From: Anaeromyces robustus
Lineage: Eukaryota; Neocallimastigomycota; Neocallimastigomycetes; Neocallimastigales; Neocallimastigaceae
Direction of reading: 5' to 3'
DNA length: 30,172 bases
NCBI GenBank assembly: GCA_002104895.1
Contig: MCFG01000194.1
Location: 95,001 to 125,172 of the forward strand
Position 1 is the stretch's first letter. The number at the start of each line of letters is the position of its first letter. Below are positions 14,630 through 25,400 of the stretch, piece by piece. Made by a program: the position numbers and the translations under genes. The notes beneath the pieces were generated by a model. The model ran no database searches. It had not been told where the DNA came from and saw only the letters and a program-made list of their open reading frames with translations.

Positions 14630-15900
14630 TTTTCATTTTTATTAATTTCCAATTTTTAATTGATTTATCTCTTTAAATTTAATATTTATTTAGAATTTTT
14701 TTATTTTAATTATTTTTAATAGTTGATTAATATAAACTTAACAAAGAAGTAAAAAATTATTAAAATATATATATTTATTTTTATTTGGAAACTTTAATTA
14801 TAAAAAAAACTTTTATATATAAAATTTATAAATCAAATATTTATATTTTTTTTTTATTTTTAAATTTTAAAAAATTTTTTTTCTTTATTTTTATTTTATT
14901 AGAATTATCGGAATAAACTTTAATTAGTATTTTTAGTCTTTTATATATAAATGAATTTTTAATTCTTATTAATAATCTAAAAATGTTTTTTTTTAAAAAT
15001 TCCATTAAATTATAAAATTTATATTATATTTTTTTGTATTAATAAAAAAAAAAAAAAAAAGATAAATAGTCATTTTATTTCAACTATATATGAAATATTA
15101 AAATATAAAAGATATATTTTTTTAAAATATTTAAATTGTAATATATTGGTATCAAGATTAATTATTACTATTTCAAGCAATATCTCTAATAATTATTATC
15201 TTTAATTTAAAACCCTATCTTCAATTTAAAAAATTTTAAATACAAAATAAATTTTTTAAATTTTTTTAAATAAATTTAATTAATTCAAAATTCAAAATTC
15301 AAAATTATAAAAACTGATTTTGTCAATATTGAAAATGACTCTTTTTTTTTATATAAAAAATATAATTTATTTTTATTGATTTCTAAAATTAAAAAAAAAA
15401 ATTCTATATCATTCACGTTATATATAAAAAAAGTTAATACATAAAATATAAAAATATAAAAAAAAATGTAAAATAATATTAAATATAAATAAATATTATA
15501 TAATAATGTTAATTTTCTATATTTTTCAAAAAAGAATCATTTTATTAATTATTATTATTTATTATATAGAAATAAATAAATAATGTTTAAAATGTTTTCT
15601 TAAATAAATAAAATATAAATTAATATTAAAATAAATAATTATTATATTATTGTTATATAAAACAATGCTAAAAACCTATTATTTTTCAAAAAAGAAATCA
15701 TTAATTATTTCAATTATTATTTTTTTTAATTGTTATTTTTAATTTATATAGTTTTTTTAATTTCATATATAATTATATTCATTAATATTGATTTGTATAA
15801 TTATTTATTTTTTTTATTATTTGTTTATTTATTTATTTTATTGTCTATATAGTAATGGTGTATGTTGCATATATTGCATGCTTTAAATAAAATAATTAAT
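14630..15900. other. Gene-free AT-rich spacer (5' flank of GPCR copy B)
   Basis: Low-complexity AT sequence with A and T runs; the tandem TTCAAAA near 15285-15305 is the only small repeat noted. No frame with normal amino-acid composition is present. Confidence 0.6.
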
Positions 15901-15958
15901 AATTAATTAATAATAAATAGTAATAAATAATAATAAATAATAAATAATAATAATAATA

Positions 15959-16006
<48 letters not shown>

Positions 16007-16008
16007 TA

Positions 16009-16041
<33 letters not shown>

Positions 16042-16050
16042 TAAATAATA

Positions 16051-16123
<73 letters not shown>

Positions 16124-16147
16124 GTAATAGTAATAATAATAATAATA
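15901..16147. repeat. Long (AAT)n microsatellite
   Basis: About 245 bp of AAT/TAA triplets with AATAAAT interruptions, the longest microsatellite in the window. The open frame across it would encode only Leu, Ile and Tyr runs and is an artefact. Confidence 0.95.
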
Positions 16148-16281
16148 ACAAGAGGAATATATTTTTTTTTTTATTCAAATTTTAATTAATTCTTATTATA
16201 TTAATTCTTGGCTAAATTTTTTTATTTTGCTTTTTTAATAAAAATAATATGAGACATATTAAAATCCGGAAATTTTTTTTT

Positions 16282-16339
16282 CTTTTAAACATGCAAAAAA
16301 ACAAAAAACAAAAAAACACTTTTCCCTCATGTTTAAAAG
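16282..16339. repeat. 12-bp inverted repeat (stem-loop)
   Basis: CTTTTAAACATG at 16282-16293 is the exact complement of CATGTTTAAAAG at 16328-16339, with a 34-nt A- and C-rich loop. A T run follows at about 16355. It could be a small structured transcript, but there is no other support. Confidence 0.45.
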
Positions 16340-16485
16340 CATGTGAGAAAATTTGTTTTTTTTTTTTATATTTATTTATACTTTTTTTAATTTATTATTA
16401 TATTATTATATTTTTATTGTTTTTATTTTTTTATTTATATAGTAATATTATATTTTGTTTATATACAAATATTTTCTATTATTAA

Positions 16486-17045
16486 TCCAAAAAATATCCG
16501 TAACTGTCCCATATCCTTTTGCTTTTTATATTATAATTTTTAACAGCAATAATAATGATATAATAAAATAAGGATTAATACAATGATTGGTACAATTATC
16601 ACAAATATAAAAAAATTTTTATATTATTATATAATAATAATATTAAATAATCTTATAATAATACTAAATATATTTTATTAATATAAATTTTTTTTTAGAA
16701 TAATTTTTCCTTGTATTTAAACTATAAATTATAATTTTTTTTTATACTTATTTTTATCTCAAATTAATTTCTAATTTTTATAAATTAAAACTGGTAAAAA
16801 ATAATATTAAAATTAAAAAAAATATTTATAAAAGGAATTAAATTAATAACTTTATTTTATAATAAAAAGTAAGAAAAATGCTAAATTTATAATTATCTAC
16901 GGAGATATTTTATTAATACGGAGATATTTTTCTATATATTTATAAAAATTGTTATAAAATATAATTATTTATAAAAAAAAATAAAAATAAAAATGAAGTA
17001 TAAAACAATAATTAAATTAAAATAGATGGATTATGCATCTCTTTG

Positions 17046-17084
<39 letters not shown>

Positions 17085-18140
17085 CTTTTATAGTTATTTT
17101 ATTTATTCTTTCATATTATTTTAATTAATTTGTCATTTGTCATATTATTTTATATCATATACAATATTTGATACGAAAAAAAAAAGAAAAAAGAAAAAAA
17201 ATACTTATTAAATGCAGTGAAAAATAATAATAATTGAAACATATGATAAATAATAATTGATGATATTATCATTGATTTTCTTTTTTTCAATTAATATAAA
17301 ATAATTATTTTTATTTTTGAAAAAAAGTACATACAAAATTTTAATATATTTTATATCTTTTTAGTAAAAAAAATATTATTTAATTATTATTATTTAAATA
17401 ATTTTTTTTATTTTGTTTTATATTTATTTTTTTATTTATTTTGTTTTGGTTTTGTTTTAATTTATTTTTAATATTTATTTATTCATTTAAATAGATTAAA
17501 ATTATAATTAAATAAAATATAATAATATTAATTAATAAAACCTACAACAATAAAATATAAAATTAATCCGCATGTGCACAAAAATCATAAATAATTTAAA
17601 ATTATTAGGAAAAACCTAACCAACCATAAAATACAAAAAAAAAAAATACACCTACAAAATAGTTAAAAAAAATACACAATTTTTAATAAAAAATTAATAC
17701 ACTAAAAAATGAATGGATGGATGGATGAATTAATATTTAAAAATCAATATGAAATAAACACAAAAAATGACAATAATTTAATAATTAATAATAATTAAAA
17801 AAAAAAAAACATTAAAATACAAAAAAAAAAAAAAATAAATAAATTCCGTATTAATTAAACCTATTGTGTTTTTTAATGGAAAAAATATTTTTTAATTATT
17901 ATTTCTTAACTTTCTTCCTATTATTATGATTAATATTATTATAATATTATATATAATATTTCCTTTAGTTATACTAATTTATATATATTATTTAGTTTAA
18001 AAAAATATATATTAAATCATTTTTGTTTTGATTAGACATTTATAAATATTATAATAAACATTTTTGATTAGGTATTTAAATAGCGTGTGTATTTTTAAAT
18101 TGAATATACAAGATGTATAATTGAACTATAATAAAGAATA
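16486..18140. other. Gene-free AT-rich spacer
   Basis: Holds a direct repeat TACGGAGATATTTT (two copies near 16899 and 16917), an (ATT)n tract at about 17048-17082 and GATG repeats near 17713. Nothing else is supported. Confidence 0.6.
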
Positions 18141-18149
18141 TAAATTTTT

Positions 18150-18660
18150 AGTGTAACTTGTAACGGTTCATTATTCTGAAATATAAAATAAAAAATATTA
18201 GATTAATTAATCAGTAATAAAAAACTTTTTTAGTGTAACATTTTTATTGTTAATAATAATAATAAATAATAAAATAAAAAATATTTATTATTATAAATAA
18301 TTAATAATTGAAAAACGGTCTATTGGTTTTTATATATATTTTTTTAATAATAATTAATATTAAATATTAAATATATATAATTTATATAATAATAATTTTT
18401 ATAATAAATATTATATAAAAATATAAAAAAAATTTTTTTTATTAAATTATTAAAAAACGGTCAATCCATAAATAATATAGATTTAATGATATGACGTGAT
18501 ATGATAATAGATATAAAATATATATAAAATATATATAAAAATATTTAATAGTAATAAATAAAAATAAATAGTTAAATAATTATATTAAGAATTTGTTAAA
18601 AAAATTTTTGGTAGTGTAACATTAATATATAATTTAAAGTTTATTGTGTAACATTATTAT
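18150..18660. repeat. Cluster of short recurring motifs (GTGTAAC, AACGGTC)
   Basis: GTGTAAC occurs at 18151, 18233, 18614 and 18646, three times as GTGTAACATT or close to it. AAAAACGGTC occurs near 18311 and 18453, and TAACGGTTCA near 18161. These motifs are rare elsewhere in the spacer. They lie 1.1-1.6 kb upstream of the esterase. They may be decayed tandem repeats or protein-binding sites; function is unknown. Confidence 0.5.
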
Positions 18661-19676
18661 TATAGTTTTTATTGGTTGTTATAATAAAAAATTATTTGTT
18701 ATAAATCAAGCTCATCAAATAATTAATTAATAAGACTAATAATTAATAAATCATTATATCATATAATTATCATAGAAAAAATTTGTTTATTGTTTATTTA
18801 TAAATACCAAAAATTAATTTAAAATAAATTAAGTTTATTAAATAAATTAAATTTAAAGTTTACAAATAAACTTTATTTAATATAAATATATAAATTAAAA
18901 ATAAATTAAAAAAAAATTTTTTTACTATTTTTTAACAATGACTATTAGTTATATTTTTTAATATTATGTAAGAATTTTTAAAGTTCATATGTTTTAATTG
19001 TTATAATTATGATATATTTTCTTTTTTACTTGGTTATTATAAACTATAATTATTATTGAAATTAATGTTATTTTAATTAAATTATATTTTTATTAATATT
19101 GTCTATGATATTTTTTTTTAAGGAGCATCCATGTTTTTTTTTTTTTATTTTTTTTTAACCCAAAAATTATTCCATTACACACGCAAAAAAAAAAACAGTT
19201 TTTAATTTCTATATTTTATCCTATTTAGATAATTTTAAAAATATAAAAAAAATTTTTTTTTGGTTTATAATATTAATATATATTAAAAACTTTATTAAAT
19301 ATTAATTTATTAAATAAAATAAAGTTGAATATCAATAATTCCGGATAAAAGATAAATAAAAAAATTTTTTTTTTAAAAAAAAAAAAAAAAACAATATAGA
19401 TTTTTTATATATATTATTAAATATATTAAATATAGTATATTAATTTTATACATGTTATTATATATTATTAATATAATTAATATTGTATATAAAAAATTAT
19501 AATTAATTTTAACCATTATTGATTTATTTTATTTATGCAAAATATAAACGGTTTATTAATTTTTAATATATAATATATATATTATACATATAATATTTAA
19601 TAACGTATAATATATTATATGCTATTAAAAAAAAATAAAAAATCGGTATATTTACTTTTATCTTTTTTTTTTTTTT
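18661..19676. other. AT-rich 5' flank of the esterase gene
   Basis: No gene is visible. Several long A and T runs are present, with a T-rich tract ending at 19676 just before a TATA-like motif. Confidence 0.55.
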
Positions 19677-19677
19677 C

Positions 19678-19685
19678 TATAAATA
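19678..19685 (+). promoter_or_regulatory. TATA-like box of the esterase gene
   Basis: TATAAATA lies 88 bp upstream of the ATG, right after a T tract. Position and sequence suit a Pol II core promoter, but the AT background makes chance matches common. Confidence 0.35.
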
Positions 19686-19772
19686 AACAAAAAATTTTCC
19701 ATATAAAAAATTTTTTTACATCGTCTTTATATTTTTGTAAATAATAATTTAAAAAAACAAAAAGAAACAAAA

Positions 19773-21311
19773 ATGATAAAAACTTTTTTAATTTCTACTT
19801 TAATATTTACTTTTACCCTTTTCTTTACAGTAAAGGGTCAATATTATGATTATAATAATTTACCACCAAAATCTATTCCAGCTAATATTGCAGAAACTCC
19901 ATCTGAATTACCAAATGAATTACCAAATGAATTACCAAATGAATTACCATCTGGTTTACCATTAGAAACCCCAAAATATGCTGTTAGTGCCTTAATGGTA
20001 GTTAAAGGTTATGAATGGGGACCAGCTGTTCCAAAAGTTATTGTTGAATTTAATGATATTGTTAGTGAATTTAATAGAGATACTTTCACTGTAAAAACTG
20101 CTGATACTGATCGTGTTATTCTTGATGTTTATAATTCTGATGCTAATGGTAATAGACAAGCTCTTGCTACTCAATATCTTACATTTGAATTACAATGTAA
20201 ATGTATGTATATTCCATTTATGGATATGTATGTTGGTGAAGCTAATCCATTCAATTTCGATTCAGAAAAATTCATTAATACTTGGGCTACTTCTTTTGAA
20301 TTAGTTTTAGATTTAGTTGATGGTAAAACATTCAAAATTGGTAATACTGAAATTAGTCAATGGACTCCATTCCAATTTGATTTAGCTGGTCATTATATTA
20401 TTCCAGAAACTGCTGAATGGGAAAAAGATACTTTTTCATTAAATGGTATGACTTTACAACGTGCTGCTTTTACTCCAAAAGGTGCTAAAACTGATAATGG
20501 TAAAAATCCTTTAATTATTTGGTTACATGGTGCTGGTGAAGGTGGTGTTGATATTGATATTGCTTTATTAGGTAATGAAGTTGTTGCTTTAGCTGATGAA
20601 AGTATTCAAAAGTATTTCAAAACTGATGGTTTAACTGGTGCTTACGTTCTTGCTGTTCAAAACCCAACTATGTGGATGGATAAAGGTGATGGTACTTACA
20701 ATGATGATGCTAATGGTGTTAGACAAAGATCTAAATATGATAGTATTTTATTCCCAGCTATTGAAAATTATGTTTCTAATAATCCAGATATTGATACTAG
20801 TAGAATTTATCTTGGTGGTTGTTCTAATGGTGGATATATGACTATGAATTTAATGTTTGAACATGGTGATTACTTTACTGCTTTCTATCCAATTTGTGAA
20901 GCTTACATGAACAGAAATATTTCTGAAGATATGATTGATCAAGTTAAAGATTATAATATTTGGTTCGTACAATCTGAAGATGATACTACTGTTGATCCAA
21001 CTCAAACTACTATTCCAACCTTCTATAGATTATTAAATGCTGGTGCTCACAATACTCACTTCACTTTATATGATAAAGTTGTTGGTAGTGATGATCCAAA
21101 TGCTGTTTATATGGGTCACTACTCATGGGTTTATGCTTTCAATGATCAAGTTAACAAGGAATTTGATAATACTTCTGCTTTTTCTGATTATCCAAATATT
21201 ACTATTGAAGGTGGTAAAATTACTTCTCAAAATAATTATGTTACTAATGCCAACTGTAATGTTGAAGGTAACATGTGGGCTTGGTTATCTGCTCAAGTTA
21301 AAAAGAATTAA
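19773..21311 (+). CDS. Secreted alpha/beta-hydrolase esterase with N-terminal Ig-like domain (EstA type)
   Basis: 512 residues, single exon, start ATG in an A-rich context (ACAAAAATGA). Residues 1-22 form a signal peptide (cut near VKG-Q). Residues 40-68 are a Pro/Glu linker with ELPN repeats, and 70-215 form a beta-rich domain. The catalytic domain, about 225-465, has LHGAGEGG (oxyanion region, 251-258), GGCSNGG with nucleophile Ser351, SEDDTTVDP with the acid probably Asp404, and MGHYSW with His449. This order, with the GCSxGG elbow and an Ig-like front domain, matches Thermotoga EstA and related bacterial carboxylesterases or PHB-depolymerase-like enzymes. Likely role: hydrolysis of ester bonds in plant-derived or microbial substrates outside the cell. 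Codon use is richer in GGT, GCT, ACT and TTC than in the neighbouring genes, suggesting high expression. The absence of introns and the bacterial-type architecture suggest acquisition from rumen bacteria. Substrate uncertain. Confidence 0.88.
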   Translation: MIKTFLISTLIFTFTLFFTVKGQYYDYNNLPPKSIPANIAETPSELPNELPNELPNELPSGLPLETPKYAVSALMVVKGYEWGPAVPKVIVEFNDIVSEFNRDTFTVKTADTDRVILDVYNSDANGNRQALATQYLTFELQCKCMYIPFMDMYVGEANPFNFDSEKFINTWATSFELVLDLVDGKTFKIGNTEISQWTPFQFDLAGHYIIPETAEWEKDTFSLNGMTLQRAAFTPKGAKTDNGKNPLIIWLHGAGEGGVDIDIALLGNEVVALADESIQKYFKTDGLTGAYVLAVQNPTMWMDKGDGTYNDDANGVRQRSKYDSILFPAIENYVSNNPDIDTSRIYLGGCSNGGYMTMNLMFEHGDYFTAFYPICEAYMNRNISEDMIDQVKDYNIWFVQSEDDTTVDPTQTTIPTFYRLLNAGAHNTHFTLYDKVVGSDDPNAVYMGHYSWVYAFNDQVNKEFDNTSAFSDYPNITIEGGKITSQNNYVTNANCNVEGNMWAWLSAQVKKN

Positions 21312-21779
21312 AATATATATATAAAAAAAAAAAGATTTTATTTAAATATTTTTTTTTTCATAGAAACGAATTTTTTAAAACGCATAAACCAAAATAAGAA
21401 GTATTTTTTTTTATTAATAATAAAATGAAAAAATAAATTATATATTTTTATTATATGATTTATAGTTTATTTTTTTTTTTTTCAATTTATTAATTTTAGA
21501 AATGTATTTTATATAATTTATATATATATTCTTTTCATATTTATTTAACATAAAATATAATTTAATTAAAAAAATAAAAATAAAAAAAAATTTTTTAAAA
21601 AAAAAAAAAATTGTTGTGAAGTAGTAAAGTGTTTCTTTTATATATTATTTATAAAAGAAGTTTTTTTATTTTTGTTTATTTATTAATATAGAAAGAATTT
21701 TTTCTTTTTTTTATTGAATGTTCCAATTTTAATTATTTTATTAATGAGTAACTTTAAAGTATACTAGATATATATAATA
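21312..21779. other. 3' flank of the esterase gene
   Basis: AT-rich sequence with A and T runs; I see no gene and no specific terminator signal. Confidence 0.55.
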
Positions 21780-22008
21780 GAATTTTAAAAGTTTTATATA
21801 TATATTTTTTTTATTTTATATATTCATTTTTAACAATAGTTAATTTTTTTTCTGAATATTTTTTTATTATTATATTCATTCTTAACAATAGTAAAATTTT
21901 TTTTCTGTATACTATATAATTATTACAGAATTTTAAAAGTTTAATATTTTTTATATTCATTCTTAATAATAGTTAATTTTTTTTTCTGAGTATTTTTTTT
22001 ATTATATT
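21780..22008. repeat. Imperfect repeats with TTCATTCTTAACAATAGT core
   Basis: ATTCAT(T/C)(T)TTAA(C/T)AATAGT followed by TTTTTTTTCTG occurs near 21822, 21874 and 21955. AGAATTTTAAAAGTTT precedes the first and third copies (near 21780 and 21928). They look like two diverged composite units plus a partial one. The spacer continues gene-free to 22449. Confidence 0.65.
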
Positions 22009-22449
22009 ACATATAATACAATTAAAAATTATTATTTATTTGAAATTCCATTATAAATAAATTAATAATATTTATTTGAAATTTCAAAAAGTATGATACA
22101 ATTTTTTTATTTTAATTTTAAAATTTCATGAATAATATTATTTACTTTTTTTAATAATTTTTAATATATATATATATTTTAAATTGTAATTATAATCATA
22201 ATATTAAATATATATATATATTATTAATAAATTTTATTTATTAATTATTGATCATTAATTATTATTTATAATATTATATTATATTTGTAATTAAAAAATT
22301 TATTTTAAAATATAATATTATTATAATATTAATATATACTTAGTTTTATTAATATTTAATTTTATTTAATTTTTTTTTTTTTTTCAATTAATAAATTTTC
22401 TTATATATGAATTTTTTTTTTTTTTCATTTTTTATTTTTTTCTTTTATT

Positions 22450-25400
22450 TTATTTATTACAAAGACCACTTTGACAACCTGTACCACAATAAGTATCTAT
22501 AAAACCACAACTACCATATTTACTACAACATTGTGAATATGGACATAATTTATTTTTATAATCTTTACCACATCTAATTTCACCTGGATTAGTTGTACGG
22601 ATTTCCCAATGTTGATCATATCTATTTTTATCACACGTATTAAAATGTAAACGATTTTCTTTTAAATTATTAATATTATAGGATCCTAAACATTTATTAT
22701 TATATAGATTTGAAGTTACACTTTCTTTGTTATAACTATTACTAATATTTTTAATAATAGAATTATTATCACAATTTCCCATAACAACAGTACCTGTATT
22801 AGGATTACATAAATTTAAACATAAATCATTATATATCGATTTAAAGAAACCATCACCAGATTTTGGAATCTTCCATTGACTAAAACTTTTATTTTGACAT
22901 ACACCAATTGTAGGTCTATAACCATACTCAATATCAGAATTTATACATTTATCAATATTTTTATTATAAATCCAAACTGTTTGGTATGTATTAGGATTTT
23001 GAAACCATATTTCCCATTGTTGATCTTCACTAGATTCATTACATTTATTTAATTTTAAACGTAAATCATAATCTTCTGTATTAACTAAACCTAAACATTT
23101 ATTTTTATTTAAGGAGGATATAATACTTTTCCCATTATAGGAAGAATTAATATCCATTATAATAGAATTTTCATTACATTCTTTCATAATAATATCACCT
23201 TCATCAATATTATCAACCGTTAAACAATATTCATTTCCTTCATATAATGATTTAAAGAAACCATTTCCTGAAATTGGAATTTGCCATTGAGTTTTTTTAG
23301 CACTATTGCAATTAATAATAGTAGGTTTATCACCATATTTTTCACCAGATTCTATACATTTATTTAATTTTGGATTATAAATCCAAACCGTACGAGTTTT
23401 AGCATTCATGATATTATAAGGATTTTCATCCCATAATGACCATTTTTGATCATGATTTGTTGTCCTACAATCTTTTCTTAAATAAACACCATCATTATTA
23501 TTTGATGAAGATTTCCCATCGCCAATACCTATACATTGATCTTCACTAAGTTCGAAGGCGTAAATTAATCCGTTTTTTGTATATTCAAAATACATATTGG
23601 TACTATTTTTATTATAATAACTTACTGTAATTTTGGGATGATTAGAATCTAGAATAGCTAAACTTTTATTAGAACTAGCACCTGATAAGAAGTACTTTTT
23701 TTCATCTGAATTGACATACCATATAAAATTAATATCATTTTTACAATCTTTGACTAAAGGAATTTTGTCATTTCCTTCTTGGGCATATAAACATTTTTTA
23801 GTGGAAGCATTATAAACCCATTTAGCTTTAGCATCATTTTCTAATGTAATCATTTCACATTTCTTTTGATATTGTTCATATTCTTTTATATTGAAATTAT
23901 TAATGAAATCAAATGACTTATATTTTTGTGCTACTTTACAAACGAATCCTGGATTATTATATATTTGATAAAATGATTGACATTTTTCAGATTTAAAAAT
24001 ATTACAATTATAGTTATTATTATTATTATTATTATTATTTCCATTTTTAGTGATTTGACATTCTTTATTTTCTTCTAGTATTTTATTACACATTTCAACT
24101 GATTTATTTTGAATATTTCCATTACAAAACTTAATATATTCATTATAAACTTGTATGGATTTATCATTATTTGAAAAGGCATTATAATTAGTTAATTCTT
24201 TTATTAAATCAACTTCATGATAATGGTAAAAGAAATAACAAGACGGTAAATAATTTTTTAATGTATCTTGTATTTTATTATTATAAAAAGATACAAATTT
24301 ATTTGATTTTATAATAGTACAACGTTCCACATTAGCACTAAAGGTGGAATAATCATTAAAATTTATACTTTCATCGATCAAATATTCTTTATTATTTTCT
24401 ATTTGTGTCTTACATTCGTTTTTATATTTTATATAACTATTATTTTCACAAATATCTAATGTAGCGTAATACTTTTTTTTATCATAACTTTTAATTAAGT
24501 CAAAAGATTTATATTTTTTTGCGATAGAACAAACGGATAAATTATTAACTAATTTTCTTAGAAAAACTTCACATTCATTTGATTTTAAATTTTTACAACG
24601 ATTAATACGATTTTCAACATTCATATTTGATGAAATATCTAATAAACATTCTTTATTATTTTCTAATTCTTTTTCACATTCTTTAATGACTTTTTCAGAG
24701 GATGTACAAAAACCACTATTAGATTGACATCCATTTTCAGTGAGGCATACCTCTAATGGAGTATTTGTATAAGAATGACAATAACCATCTTTCCCACAGC
24801 AACCATTTGAACATTTTTGATTTACTTTAGATCCACATTGAAGTGTTTTTTCAGTTGGTGTATAGATACTACGTTTACCATTATTAATAAATCGATTTGG
24901 TGTATCTGAGGATCCTATATTATGTATAGCATCCTTTATTGACATTTCAATTAAAGTTTCTCTCATTAATTGATTATCATATTTTATTTCAGGATGCTCT
25001 GACATAATAGATGCAGCAACACCTGCAATTAGTGGTGATGAATAAGATGTTCCACTACTTTTTTTACTAGCTTTGAAACCATTTTCTGGATCTGCCGTTA
25101 TTACATTATATGGAGCAAAAATATCTATACAATCTCCATAATTTGAATTATCAGCTCTATAATATCCATCACCATATATATTGGATGTTACACCTCCGAC
25201 AGAAATAGCTTTACGATAACCAGAATAATTTCTAAATTCATCACTATCTTTTCTTTCACAACAATTTTTATTATTATTACCAGCTGAAACTATTATTATG
25301 AAACCTTCATTAATTAATTCCGAGAGTTTATCATCTTTTGGTTTTGAGTAATCATTATCTCCACCAAATGATATATTAATAACTGTTTTATACGGTTTTG

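Noticed and set aside
15903-16178. Open frame of Leu/Tyr/Ile runs
   Set aside because: It is the long AAT microsatellite.
16249-16485. 78-codon open frame
   Set aside because: Mostly Phe/Leu/Tyr/Ile after a short mixed start, with no signal, domain or homologous copy in the window.
14630-19772. tRNA genes or transposase/reverse-transcriptase remains in the large spacer
   Set aside because: I found no box A/B pair and no coding similarity on either strand.
19992-21324. Several 60-95-codon frames overlapping the esterase
   Set aside because: They lie in other frames or antisense of a well-supported gene.
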